From DAOLOF01 sp964463605 (GTDB lineage Bacteria > Patescibacteriota > Microgenomatia > UBA1400 > PJMF01), in contig CAYXBZ010000012.1 in assembly GCA_964463605.1 (NCBI GenBank), positions 1-20,551 on the forward strand: DNA of 20,551 nt. Direction: 5' to 3'. This document shows positions 1-6,497 of this stretch, one piece after another. The notes below the pieces were generated by a model that saw nothing but the letters and a program-made list of their open reading frames with translations, did no database searches and was not told where the DNA came from. The position numbers and the translations under genes were made by a program. Numbering within the stretch: position 1 is the first letter of the stretch; every line of letters begins with the position of its first letter.

Positions 1-75
1 TTTAGCCCGGATCTTTTCTCCAACCTCCTCAATCTTATCAGGCAAAATTAATCTTTGTTTCCAAGAAAATCTCAT
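1..75 (-). CDS. Partial hypothetical protein, N-terminus only
   Basis: A minus-strand reading frame starts with ATG at 75-73 and stays open to the window edge (25 codons, beginning MRFSWKQRLILPDK). Upstream there is a weak purine run (AGAGAAAG) but no clear Shine-Dalgarno sequence. The fragment is basic and probably starts a cytoplasmic protein; too little is present to recognise a family. The terminator at 125-147 lies upstream of it on the same strand and ends the preceding kinase gene, so this gene probably has its own promoter in the AT-rich stretch at 76-124. Confidence 0.4.
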   Translation of the reverse strand, partial: MRFSWKQRLILPDKIEEVGEKIRAK

Positions 76-124
76 AAAAAAATACTTTCTCTATAGATAT
101 TGATAAATCTAAAGCATAATAACC

Positions 125-147
125 AAAAAACACCCGCTAAGTGCGGG
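125..147 (-). terminator. Rho-independent terminator of the APH-like kinase gene
   Basis: Read on the minus strand, CCCGC-ACTTA-GCGGG forms a GC-only 5-bp stem with a 5-nt loop and is followed directly by TGTTTTTT. It lies about 50 nt past the stop codon of the kinase gene and before the start of the gene at 75. Confidence 0.8.
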
Positions 148-196
148 CAGACACTTATCTAAAAAAAGAAATTGGCAAGTAACTATTCTATTTATA

Positions 197-1285
197 TCAG
201 TTTTGCCTTTGTAAAATCAACAGAGGGTTGTTTTGTATCAGCAACAGCTTGAGAGTTCTCCTAAAATGCTCATTTTGAGGCAGAGATTCATAAGGGTTAT
301 GCAACAAAAAGTGGTAAAAATCCTGAAATAAATAGTAATGCACCAGGCGAAATATGATATCCAGTTCAAGGTTGCGCTGCTCGCCTCTTTTGATATATCC
401 AGAATGTAAAAAATACTTAACAATTTTATTAGTTAGTTTATATTTACAGTCGACTAATAAAAAAGCTAGAGTGCGGGCAAGCTCAACTTCTCTGGGACCA
501 TAGGCAACCTTTTCAAAATCAAGAATGCCGCAGATGACCAACTGTTGATTGCTCTTTTTATTATTATCAAAAATTAATCTAGAATCTTGTACAAATTGGC
601 AGTTATTCTGCTTACAAAACAGAAGATTGCCACGTACAAAATCCATGTGAAGTAGCTGTTGGAACTCAATTTTTTGTAGCTGTTTAATCAGTGGCAAAAA
701 CTTTCTTCGGCAGTCTAAGCTAACTTGAAGTTTCAGTTTTTGTTCGAGAGCGCTCGTGACTCCATCATCAGCAAAATATTTATACATTTCCTCAATTTTC
801 TCTTCTAAAATCAATGAAACATCATCAACTAAAATAGGCGAGTTTGTACTAATCTTCACCAAATCCTTGTGTAGAAAACCCAAAACCTGACCCAGCAGTT
901 TGAGGTGTTTTTGTGAGTACGATTCCCAGCTGATTGTGTCTCCGGGAAGATAATTATAAAGACAACAGTAACGAGTTTGGTTATGGCTCTTTATTTTAAG
1001 GACAGCCGATGTTTTCTCTCCAATCGTTTGGCGTGTTGGCCAACCTAACTCGGCCAATTGATTGCTAACAAAATTGGCCAATTTAATCTTTTTTAGAATA
1101 TCATCATCATCTTTATAGATGATAAGAGCCAATTTTTGATGGCCTACTTGATTATTTTTAGGAGAAATTGAAATGATGGTATTGCGATACCCTGATTCAG
1201 TCTGGTTAATTTTCCAGTTGGCCAGATCAAGGTCATACATCTGCAGAATATGATTAAGTAGGTTATGACTAATTTTTGGCGGCAT
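197..1285 (-). CDS. APH/choline kinase-like phosphotransferase
   Basis: Predicted cytoplasmic small-molecule kinase of the aminoglycoside phosphotransferase (APH) fold. The catalytic loop is HMDFVRGNLLF (HxDxxxxN; the family consensus is HGDLHPGN). About 40 residues later comes the metal-binding GILDFEKVAYGPREVELAR, matching the family pattern IDFxxxxxGPxxxDLA. The substrate is unknown; family members phosphorylate choline, amino sugars, homoserine or antibiotics, and nothing here points to drug resistance. The frame is open to an ATG at 1333, but the first 16 residues are atypical and hydrophobic. A -10-like TATACT lies 7 nt before the ATG at 1285, so I prefer that start (362 aa). The stop is TGA. 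The gene diverges from the CofE-like gene, which may share a substrate theme, but this is only context. Confidence 0.8.
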   Translation of the reverse strand: MPPKISHNLLNHILQMYDLDLANWKINQTESGYRNTIISISPKNNQVGHQKLALIIYKDDDDILKKIKLANFVSNQLAELGWPTRQTIGEKTSAVLKIKSHNQTRYCCLYNYLPGDTISWESYSQKHLKLLGQVLGFLHKDLVKISTNSPILVDDVSLILEEKIEEMYKYFADDGVTSALEQKLKLQVSLDCRRKFLPLIKQLQKIEFQQLLHMDFVRGNLLFCKQNNCQFVQDSRLIFDNNKKSNQQLVICGILDFEKVAYGPREVELARTLAFLLVDCKYKLTNKIVKYFLHSGYIKRGEQRNLELDIIFRLVHYYLFQDFYHFLLHNPYESLPQNEHFRRTLKLLLIQNNPLLILQRQN

Positions 1286-1292
1286 AGAGTAG

Positions 1293-1298
1293 AGTATA
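1293..1298 (-). promoter_or_regulatory. -10 element for a leaderless start of the APH-like kinase
   Basis: Minus strand TATACT is followed by 7 nt and then ATG (1285-1283). The same bases read TATAAT (1295-1300) on the plus strand, so the element could serve both directions. No convincing -35 box is visible at 17-18 nt spacing. The arrangement matches the one before the DHFR-like gene at 5331. Confidence 0.4.
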
Positions 1299-1360
1299 AT
1301 CGCAGTTACTTTAAAAAAATTATATAAAAGCATCTAAAACTATCAGCAAGCCACTCTACC

Positions 1361-2131
1361 ATGAAAATCACCGCCATTAAAACTCCGATTGTCAAAGAAA
1401 AAGATGATCTGTTGCATATCATTGCCACCTCAATCTCCAGACTTCCTGAAAACTCAGTTTTAGTGATTGCCTCAAAAATTATCAGCTACTCTCAAGGCAG
1501 ACTGCTGCCAATTCAAACAGGAACGCGACAAGAAAAACTTGATTTGGCAATGCAAGAGGCCGATAGATATCTGCCCAGCAGCATGTCTCAGTATGACTTG
1601 ATCTTAACAGTCAAAAATCACCATCTCACAGTCAACGCAGGCATTGATGAGTCGAATGCTAATGGCAAGTATGTGCTCTGGCCCAATAATCTGCAGGCAG
1701 AAGTTAACAGGATTTGGCACTTTGTTAGACAGCATTATCAGGTTCACAACATTGGAGTGATTGTTTCTGACAGTCGCACCTGGCCGCTGCGCTGGGGGGT
1801 AGTGGGTACTTGTTTGGCTCACTGTGGCTTTAAGCAGCTTTATGATTATCGAGAACAAGAGGATTTGTTTGGCAGGCCGATTCACTTTGTGCAGCTAAAT
1901 GTGGCCGAGGCTATGGCCAGCATGGCAGCCTTGGAAATGGGAGAGGTGGCAGAGCAAACTCCTTTAGGACTGGTTGAAGATATTCGCCAAATAGAGTTTC
2001 AAGACCGAGTGCCAACCCAAGAAGAACTGGATTTCTTAAAGATAGAGTTGGAGGATGATATGTACGGCCCTCTGCTTAAAAGTGCACCCTGGGAAAAGGG
2101 TGGAGGTGGAATTGATCTTCAGAATAAATAA
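1361..2131 (+). CDS. CofE-like gamma-glutamyl ligase (F420-0:L-glutamate ligase family)
   Basis: This 256-aa protein belongs to the CofE/FbiB family, whose archetypes use GTP to add gamma-linked glutamates to coenzyme F420. Family marks are the N-terminal MKITAIKTPIVKEKDDL, a VLVIASKIISYSQGR segment, the metal-binding loop NAGIDESNA, and the strongly conserved block around VSDSRTWPLRWGVVGTCL, followed by the AMASMAALEMGEVAEQTPLGLV helix region. Full family length is about 250 aa. No other F420 biosynthesis gene is visible, and relatives in Patescibacteria are commonly annotated as putative folate-metabolism gamma-glutamate ligases, so the true acceptor is unknown. It is followed after 11 nt by an ATP-grasp ligase, implying one operon and possibly successive amino-acid additions. 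No Shine-Dalgarno sequence precedes the ATG. Confidence 0.85.
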   Translation: MKITAIKTPIVKEKDDLLHIIATSISRLPENSVLVIASKIISYSQGRLLPIQTGTRQEKLDLAMQEADRYLPSSMSQYDLILTVKNHHLTVNAGIDESNANGKYVLWPNNLQAEVNRIWHFVRQHYQVHNIGVIVSDSRTWPLRWGVVGTCLAHCGFKQLYDYREQEDLFGRPIHFVQLNVAEAMASMAALEMGEVAEQTPLGLVEDIRQIEFQDRVPTQEELDFLKIELEDDMYGPLLKSAPWEKGGGGIDLQNK

Positions 2132-2142
2132 TAATAACGCTC

Positions 2143-2898
2143 ATGGTGAAAAACAGCTTAAATTTGCAAAGCTCACAGCTTCTCTTTGATCAGGCCAAGG
2201 TGATGGGCTTGCAACCCCAGTGGGAAACTGATTATGGCCTGTTTTCTGTAATGGCCCCATCACAAGGAACATCAAAGAGACAATATTTCTTTCACGCTAA
2301 CCTTAATTTAAACGGAGAGCTTTCTCGAGCTTTGGTGAAAAATAAACATTTTACTAGATTAATTTTAGAAAAGAATGGTTTTGAAAACATCCCTTACATT
2401 CTGCCTACTTCTCTAGAGCAGTTGGCTAATTTTTTTGATGAGCATCAACCAATCATCTGCAAACCTCTTTTGGGCCAGCAGTCACGAGACATTTATTTGA
2501 TAAAAACCAAGCAGCAACTTAAGCAATGTTCTTTAGCAATGAATTTTTTTGAAAAGTACGTTGCCGGTGAGGAGCATCGATACTTAGTATTGAAAGGAAA
2601 GGTGATTGCGGTACAAAAGAAAGTTCTTCAGCCAACCAAAAATGAACCTTGGAAATTATTTTACACTGGCCTTGAAAAACAAAATTGGAATAGAGAATTA
2701 GCGAAACTGGCCCTACAGATTGCGCAACTTTTTCAACTGAGTTGGGCTGGGGTTGACTTTATCATTGATCAGCAGGGAAAAGGTTGGATTTTAGAGGTTA
2801 ACTCAGCTCCGGGAATTGTAAAGATCCACAACCCTAATGCTGGAGTTCCAGTTAACGCCGCCAAGCTGATTTGGCAGGCAATTTTCAGTGAAAAATAA
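2143..2898 (+). CDS. RimK/CofF-like ATP-grasp ligase
   Basis: ATP-grasp carboxylate-amine ligase of 251 aa. Visible elements in order are the helix ALVKNKHFTRLILEKNG, the ATP-binding lysine strand IICKPLLGQQSRDIYLI, the second strand pair FEKYVAGEEHRYLVLKGKVIAV, and the C-terminal metal site GVDFIIDQQGKGWILEVNSAPG (the E and N bind magnesium in this family). The nearest families are RimK, CofF and MptN, which ligate glutamate to a protein or a coenzyme; cyanophycin synthetase-like ligases are the alternative. It lies 11 nt behind the CofE-like gene. That mirrors the CofE/CofF pairing of gamma- and alpha-glutamyl ligases in methanogens, but the acceptor cannot be read from sequence. There is no Shine-Dalgarno sequence. 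Confidence 0.8.
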   Translation: MVKNSLNLQSSQLLFDQAKVMGLQPQWETDYGLFSVMAPSQGTSKRQYFFHANLNLNGELSRALVKNKHFTRLILEKNGFENIPYILPTSLEQLANFFDEHQPIICKPLLGQQSRDIYLIKTKQQLKQCSLAMNFFEKYVAGEEHRYLVLKGKVIAVQKKVLQPTKNEPWKLFYTGLEKQNWNRELAKLALQIAQLFQLSWAGVDFIIDQQGKGWILEVNSAPGIVKIHNPNAGVPVNAAKLIWQAIFSEK

Positions 2899-2919
2899 GT
2901 CAACAATCTGTTTACTGTT

Positions 2920-3210
2920 TTACAAGTCGGATAAATCTTCTTCTAGAATGACAGTTTCCTCAAGCTCTTGTTGAATAGTTTCAAGACTGTCATCAATGCT
3001 TAGTGGAGGAATCATCTCTAGCTCAACATCAGCTTCGCTATCAATTGATTCTTGAGCAGGAGGAGCTGAGGTTTCAGATTCTATCGGTTCATCAATCACT
3101 TCATCAAGATCATAGGACAACTCTCCTTGCTGATACTGATAGTAGAGTGCTCCCAAAGCAGTGACTAGTAGCGCTGCAAGCACTAGCAAAAAAACGGCAT
3201 TTTTTTTCAT
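2920..3210 (-). CDS. Small acidic membrane-anchored protein
   Basis: The start is set at the ATG giving MKKNAVFLLV; a TTG nine bases further upstream would add MFI and is less likely. Residues about 5-23 form one hydrophobic segment that fits a signal anchor. The remaining ~70 residues are very acidic (many D and E, with P and S), suggesting a disordered extracytoplasmic tail. No domain is recognisable. It follows the secreted coiled-coil gene by 37 nt on the same strand and probably belongs to the same secreted-protein unit as the S41-like gene. Its plan of one helix plus an acidic tail resembles the N-terminal half of the CPYC thiol protein at 19192. Confidence 0.6.
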   Translation of the reverse strand: MKKNAVFLLVLAALLVTALGALYYQYQQGELSYDLDEVIDEPIESETSAPPAQESIDSEADVELEMIPPLSIDDSLETIQQELEETVILEEDLSDL

Positions 3211-3247
3211 AATGAACAAATAATTATTGTTTAGTTACGATTTTTGA

Positions 3248-3898
3248 TTAAAGCTCTTGATCTAAGTTAGTTGTTGTGGTTTCGATAGCCTGAGCAACTG
3301 CTTCTTTAAACAACTGAACTGCTTCCTGAAAACTAATTCTGGCTTGTAGAATTTGCTCACGTGCTTCTAAAGCTAACTGACGCTGCGCTTGATATTGCTG
3401 AGGATCAACTTCGTTTAATTGAGTAGTTGCATCTCTTGCTTGAGTGATTCCCAGCTCAACTCTTTCAAGTGCTTGCTCAAGTTGCTCTTGCGCTGCTGAT
3501 AGATCGTAGCCTTGTGCTTCAAGTGCTCGGAACCTATTTTGTAACTTGTCGCCGATAGCGGTGAGTCGTTGATTATAAAAATCAAACCTTCGTTGAACTC
3601 TTTGAGCATGTACTTGAGCAACTCTGTTTTGAGCTTGTTCTCTAATCAACATAGGATCTTGCATGCTCTCGTTAGATTGTTGAATCTGAATTCTGGCCTC
3701 TCCTTCTTCAAGAGAGGAGTTATTTTCATTCGAAGAACCAGGTCTATCGGGCATGGTTGGGATAGGGGCCTCTCTATTTTGGGCTCTTTCCCTAGCTGGA
3801 GCTGGTGGAGTGTCATCGATAGGATCATCAATGGCGTATGCGGGTGAGAGACAAACAGTTAATCCAAGGAACAATAAACTAACGATTGTTTTTTTCAT
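3248..3898 (-). CDS. Secreted coiled-coil protein
   Basis: With the start at 3898 the protein is 216 aa and opens with a textbook signal peptide: MKK, then a hydrophobic core, then SPAYA before IDDPIDD. The mature part has a proline-rich acidic/basic linker (about residues 22-75). It then has long Q/E/R/A-rich helices with heptad-like spacing, including QRRFDFYNQRLTAIGDKLQN and later AQEQLEQALERVELG, so a coiled coil is likely. The frame is open to an ATG at 3958, but that codon lies in the -35 box of a good promoter (3930-3958), so the longer form cannot come from this promoter. No enzyme motif is visible. Its position behind the S41-like gene suggests a periplasmic or surface partner or substrate, which is an inference. 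Confidence 0.65.
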   Translation of the reverse strand: MKKTIVSLLFLGLTVCLSPAYAIDDPIDDTPPAPARERAQNREAPIPTMPDRPGSSNENNSSLEEGEARIQIQQSNESMQDPMLIREQAQNRVAQVHAQRVQRRFDFYNQRLTAIGDKLQNRFRALEAQGYDLSAAQEQLEQALERVELGITQARDATTQLNEVDPQQYQAQRQLALEAREQILQARISFQEAVQLFKEAVAQAIETTTTNLDQEL

Positions 3899-3929
3899 AA
3901 AAGAGAAATACATAACTACTACTAATTTC

Positions 3930-3958
3930 ATTATAGTAGTTGAATCATTAAGATTCAA
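3930..3958 (-). promoter_or_regulatory. Sigma70-type promoter of the secreted coiled-coil gene, overlapped by a palindrome
   Basis: On the minus strand TTGAAT (3958-3953), a 17-nt spacer and TATAAT (3935-3930) form a near-consensus promoter. Initiation would be near 3923, about 25 nt before the ATG at 3898. A perfect inverted repeat, TTGAATC-N5-GATTCAA (3940-3958), covers the -35 box and part of the spacer, so it is a candidate operator. It lies immediately after the stop codon of the S41-like gene. With no T-run after it, it is a poor terminator. Confidence 0.75.
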
Positions 3959-3960
3959 TT

Positions 3961-5274
3961 TTAGGTAGAAATAATCGATTCGACTGTATTAACCAGTTCT
4001 TGATCGCTAAAGTATCGATATAATTGTTGCTGCCAATTAGGTTGACTGATATCAATCATAGGCTCAACTCCGTTACTTTCAATTGGAAGACCATCGGTAC
4101 GCAAGGTTAAATGATGAACTAAAAACAAAGAGTATTCCTCATCTTCATTAAGCTGATTTTCTAGAGGGAATACCCGTTCCACTGTGCCCCAACCCATAGT
4201 GGTTGTGCCTACTAAAACGCCTACATTATATCTTTTGATTACATCTGCCATTACCTCAGCGCTTGATTGCACTTCATCGTCAATGAGTACCACCACTTTT
4301 TTATATCTTGTTAAAGTTGGTAGCCAGCCGGTTCTGGTTTTGTAGTCGGTAGTTTTTCCTTGTTGAATGAATTGATAGGCATACTGATTATTGCCGATGA
4401 AGGGACCTAAAAAATAAGGAAGACTATCGATGGCACCACCAAAGTTACCTCGCAGATCTAAAATGAGCGTATCTAACTCCTCATCACGGTCATCCACCTT
4501 TTCTGTTACGTCAAGTAATTCTTGAACAGTGGTGGGGGAAAACTGTTTAATTCTTAAATAAAAGATCTGAGGAGAGATAAGTCTCCATTCCATGGTAGGG
4601 TTAACTCCAGCCACATCATATCTTTCTCGAGTAATCGGATCGGCCAGTGTTTGATGAGCTGCCTCTACTTGAGCCAGCTTTTCTTGAGCTTCTGGCGTAT
4701 CTTCTGTCTCAAGCGCTTCTCTTTGTTGTTGATATGCTTGCTGAATTTCTTCGTTTGATGCTTGATCATCAACTCCAAGAGCTTGATAGTGATCAGCTTT
4801 GGGATCAATATTACTCACTTTTTCCACCAACTCTTGTTCAAGTTGTCTTGAATATAGTCGGCTGCGACCGAATGGTTCTAAATTAGCCAAAAGCATGTCT
4901 GATAGTTGAACCACAAACTCTTCTCTGATCTCATCTTCAGGATAATTATCCAAAATTAACTGAATTTCTGCATCAAGTTCTTCATAAGTTTTGATTCTGT
5001 CTCCCATTGGTTGAGCAGTAAGTTGCTCAATGGCTCTTACGTTTAGCATGGTGAACTGCTCTTCATTTATTGAATCCCAGTAATTTTCCAGGATGACTTC
5101 TCTTACTTCTTTGATAAAGGCAAGATACTTGTTCTGCTCCTCTTGAGATTGATTGGCTACTTTACTTAGCAGGGGTATTTGTTCTTGATGGTTGGAAAGA
5201 AGCAGACCACCTCCCAATCCAACAACAAAAACCAAAACAATGATTACGATGGTTTTGAATTTCAGCTTGAACAT
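3961..5274 (-). CDS. Membrane-anchored S41-type protease homologue with an inserted J-like domain
   Basis: The protein has 437 aa. Residues ~8-26 form an N-terminal transmembrane anchor and the rest is predicted extracytoplasmic. Residues ~45-155 are helical. Residues ~160-222 look like a DnaJ J-domain (DHYQALGVDDQASNEEIQQAY ending in LADPITRERYD), but the HPD triad that activates Hsp70 is replaced by ETE (189-191). Residues ~235-409 are the peptidase S41 core: FYLRIKQFSPTTV, LILDLRGNFGG, VVVLIDDEVQSSAEVM, then GTTTMGWGTVE and NGVEP. C-terminal processing peptidases carry a PDZ domain in front of this core; here none is visible and the J-like domain takes that place. The presumed nucleophile Ser337 is kept, but the catalytic Lys position (family FGKG) is Trp362 and the supporting Gln is Glu366. 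It may therefore be inactive or use altered chemistry. It opens the minus-strand group with two secreted proteins. Confidence 0.85.
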   Translation of the reverse strand: MFKLKFKTIVIIVLVFVVGLGGGLLLSNHQEQIPLLSKVANQSQEEQNKYLAFIKEVREVILENYWDSINEEQFTMLNVRAIEQLTAQPMGDRIKTYEELDAEIQLILDNYPEDEIREEFVVQLSDMLLANLEPFGRSRLYSRQLEQELVEKVSNIDPKADHYQALGVDDQASNEEIQQAYQQQREALETEDTPEAQEKLAQVEAAHQTLADPITRERYDVAGVNPTMEWRLISPQIFYLRIKQFSPTTVQELLDVTEKVDDRDEELDTLILDLRGNFGGAIDSLPYFLGPFIGNNQYAYQFIQQGKTTDYKTRTGWLPTLTRYKKVVVLIDDEVQSSAEVMADVIKRYNVGVLVGTTTMGWGTVERVFPLENQLNEDEEYSLFLVHHLTLRTDGLPIESNGVEPMIDISQPNWQQQLYRYFSDQELVNTVESIIST

Positions 5275-5294
5275 TTTATTTTGAGTTTGTATGC

Positions 5295-5323
5295 TTGTGA
5301 CTAATTAGAGTAGTAAGTATACT
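5295..5323 (+). promoter_or_regulatory. Sigma70-type promoter giving a leaderless DHFR-like mRNA
   Basis: TTGTGA (5295-5300), a 17-nt spacer, and TATACT (5318-5323). Only seven bases separate the -10 box from the ATG at 5331, so transcription would begin at or within a base or two of the start codon. Confidence 0.75.
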
Positions 5324-5330
5324 ATCCGAT

Positions 5331-5894
5331 ATGATCACTTCACCGCAAGTCTTTATTATTGTAGCTATAACGTTGGATGGTTTTATTGCCCAGGATCAAT
5401 ATCAGGTCTCAACCAACTGGACGAGTCAAGAAGATAATCAGCTATTTCATCGACTAACAAAAGAGGCTGGAGTGGTGGTGATGGGAGAAACAACCTACAG
5501 CACTATTTCCGCCAAGTACTTACCTATGTCTGATCGGCTAAATATCGTATATTCACATTTATCACGTGAGGAGTTGGTTGAGAAATTTGGCATTGATTCT
5601 AGAAAAGTTACTGACAATACTTTGCAAGTGACCAGCTTGCCTCAAAAAGAGTTGGTGGAGAAGCTTGGCAAAGAAGGTCATAGCAAAATTGCTGTTTGTG
5701 GTGGCAACTCTATATACACTCAATTTTTGCAAAGTGGGGTAGTGAGCAAATTGTATATTACCGTTGAACCGATTATTTTTGGAGATGGAGTTAAGTTGTT
5801 TAATCGCGCGGTTGAGCAAAAATTGGAGTTGGTAAAAAGTGAACGACTCAATGAGCAAGGCAGCCTGCTTATGGAGTACAACTGCCTACAATAA
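5331..5894 (+). CDS. Dihydrofolate reductase / RibD C-terminal family reductase
   Basis: NAD(P)H-dependent reductase of the DHFR fold, 187 aa. The first strand reads FIIVAITLDGFIAQ. VVVMGETTYSTI fits the cofactor-binding helix start, and IAVCGGNSIYTQFLQSGVVSKLYITVEPIIFGDGVKLF is the typical GG-loop and C-terminal half (given here as an interpretation of residues ~123-160). The RibD_C and DHFR families are hard to separate by eye. The dUTPase 21 nt downstream and the nearby thymidylate kinase favour a role in dihydrofolate reduction for thymidylate synthesis over riboflavin synthesis. A promoter with its -10 box 7 nt from the ATG drives it. It is divergent from the S41-like gene. Confidence 0.8.
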   Translation: MITSPQVFIIVAITLDGFIAQDQYQVSTNWTSQEDNQLFHRLTKEAGVVVMGETTYSTISAKYLPMSDRLNIVYSHLSREELVEKFGIDSRKVTDNTLQVTSLPQKELVEKLGKEGHSKIAVCGGNSIYTQFLQSGVVSKLYITVEPIIFGDGVKLFNRAVEQKLELVKSERLNEQGSLLMEYNCLQ

Positions 5895-5915
5895 ATAAGT
5901 GTCTGCAACAAACTC

Positions 5916-6347
5916 ATGAAAATTTTCATCAAGCTCATCGATAAATCTCTGCCGCTACCTTCTTACCAAACTGAAGGATCGGCAGCTTTTGATTTGTATT
6001 CTAGAAAATCTGTAAAAATTAAGCCAAGAGTGGTAGAGAAAGTGCCATTAAATGTGGTGATCCAGCTGTCTAAAGATAATTGGTTGTTGATGGCAGCTCG
6101 TAGTAGTCTGTATAAAAAGGGCTTAATGTTGATTAACGGCATTGGTGTTGGTGATTACGATTTTCGTGGGCCAAACGATGAATATCAAGCTGCCTTGTAT
6201 AATTTTTCTGACGCAGAAGTTGAGATAGAAAAAGGTGAGCGGCTAACTCAGGCAATTATCTTGCCAAGAGAAAAAGCTCAAATTGAAGAGATAGAGGAGG
6301 TTGAGGAAGACATAAACCGAGGTGGATTTGGTTCTACCGGAAGCTAA
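5916..6347 (+). CDS. dut: Deoxyuridine 5'-triphosphate nucleotidohydrolase (dUTPase)
   Basis: Trimeric-type dUTPase, 143 aa, hydrolysing dUTP to dUMP and pyrophosphate, which keeps uracil out of DNA and supplies dUMP for thymidylate synthesis. All five family motifs can be placed: GSAAFDLYS (1), ARSSLYKKGL (2), NGIGVGDYDFRG (3, with the catalytic Asp kept), GERLTQAIILP (4) and RGGFGSTGS (5, the mobile C-terminal arm). Motif 3 deviates from the usual G-x-I-D by having G-V-G-D, followed by an unusual PNDEY stretch. An acidic IEEIEEVEEDIN segment sits before motif 5. It is co-oriented with the DHFR-like gene after 21 nt; no Shine-Dalgarno sequence is visible. Confidence 0.92.
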   Translation: MKIFIKLIDKSLPLPSYQTEGSAAFDLYSRKSVKIKPRVVEKVPLNVVIQLSKDNWLLMAARSSLYKKGLMLINGIGVGDYDFRGPNDEYQAALYNFSDAEVEIEKGERLTQAIILPREKAQIEEIEEVEEDINRGGFGSTGS

Positions 6348-6401
6348 GGCAATTTCTTGAACTGTTGAGTTTCATGTGTAGTTAATACTTATAAATGGGT
6401 G

Positions 6402-6430
6402 TTGACATACACAACAAATGTAGCTAGAAT
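6402..6430 (+). promoter_or_regulatory. Consensus sigma70-type promoter
   Basis: TTGACA (6402-6407, perfect), a 17-nt spacer, and TAGAAT (6425-6430). Transcription would start near 6437, leaving a ~60-nt leader before the ATG at 6498. The leader contains the terminator-like hairpin at 6455-6481. Confidence 0.8.
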
Positions 6431-6454
6431 TTCACAAAACTGCCCATCATTTTT

Positions 6455-6481
6455 GGCTAGGAGATCTAGCCTCTTGTTTTT
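6455..6481 (+). terminator. Intrinsic terminator or attenuator in the leader of the 628-aa gene
   Basis: GGCTAG-GAGAT-CTAGCC forms a perfect 6-bp stem with a 5-nt loop and is followed by TCTTGTTTTTA. It can end the DHFR-dut transcript. It also lies downstream of the strong promoter at 6402, so most transcripts from that promoter would stop after ~45 nt unless read-through is controlled. The competing structure, if any, is not obvious. Confidence 0.65.
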
Positions 6482-6497
6482 ATAAAGCAAGTTAATT

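Noticed and set aside
197..1285. Aminoglycoside-resistance gene
   Set aside because: Only the general APH kinase motifs are present; sequence divergence and context give no support for drug modification.
3248..3958. Longer 236-aa form of the secreted coiled-coil protein starting at 3958
   Set aside because: The upstream ATG lies within the -35 box of a near-consensus promoter, and the shorter start at 3898 gives a proper signal peptide.
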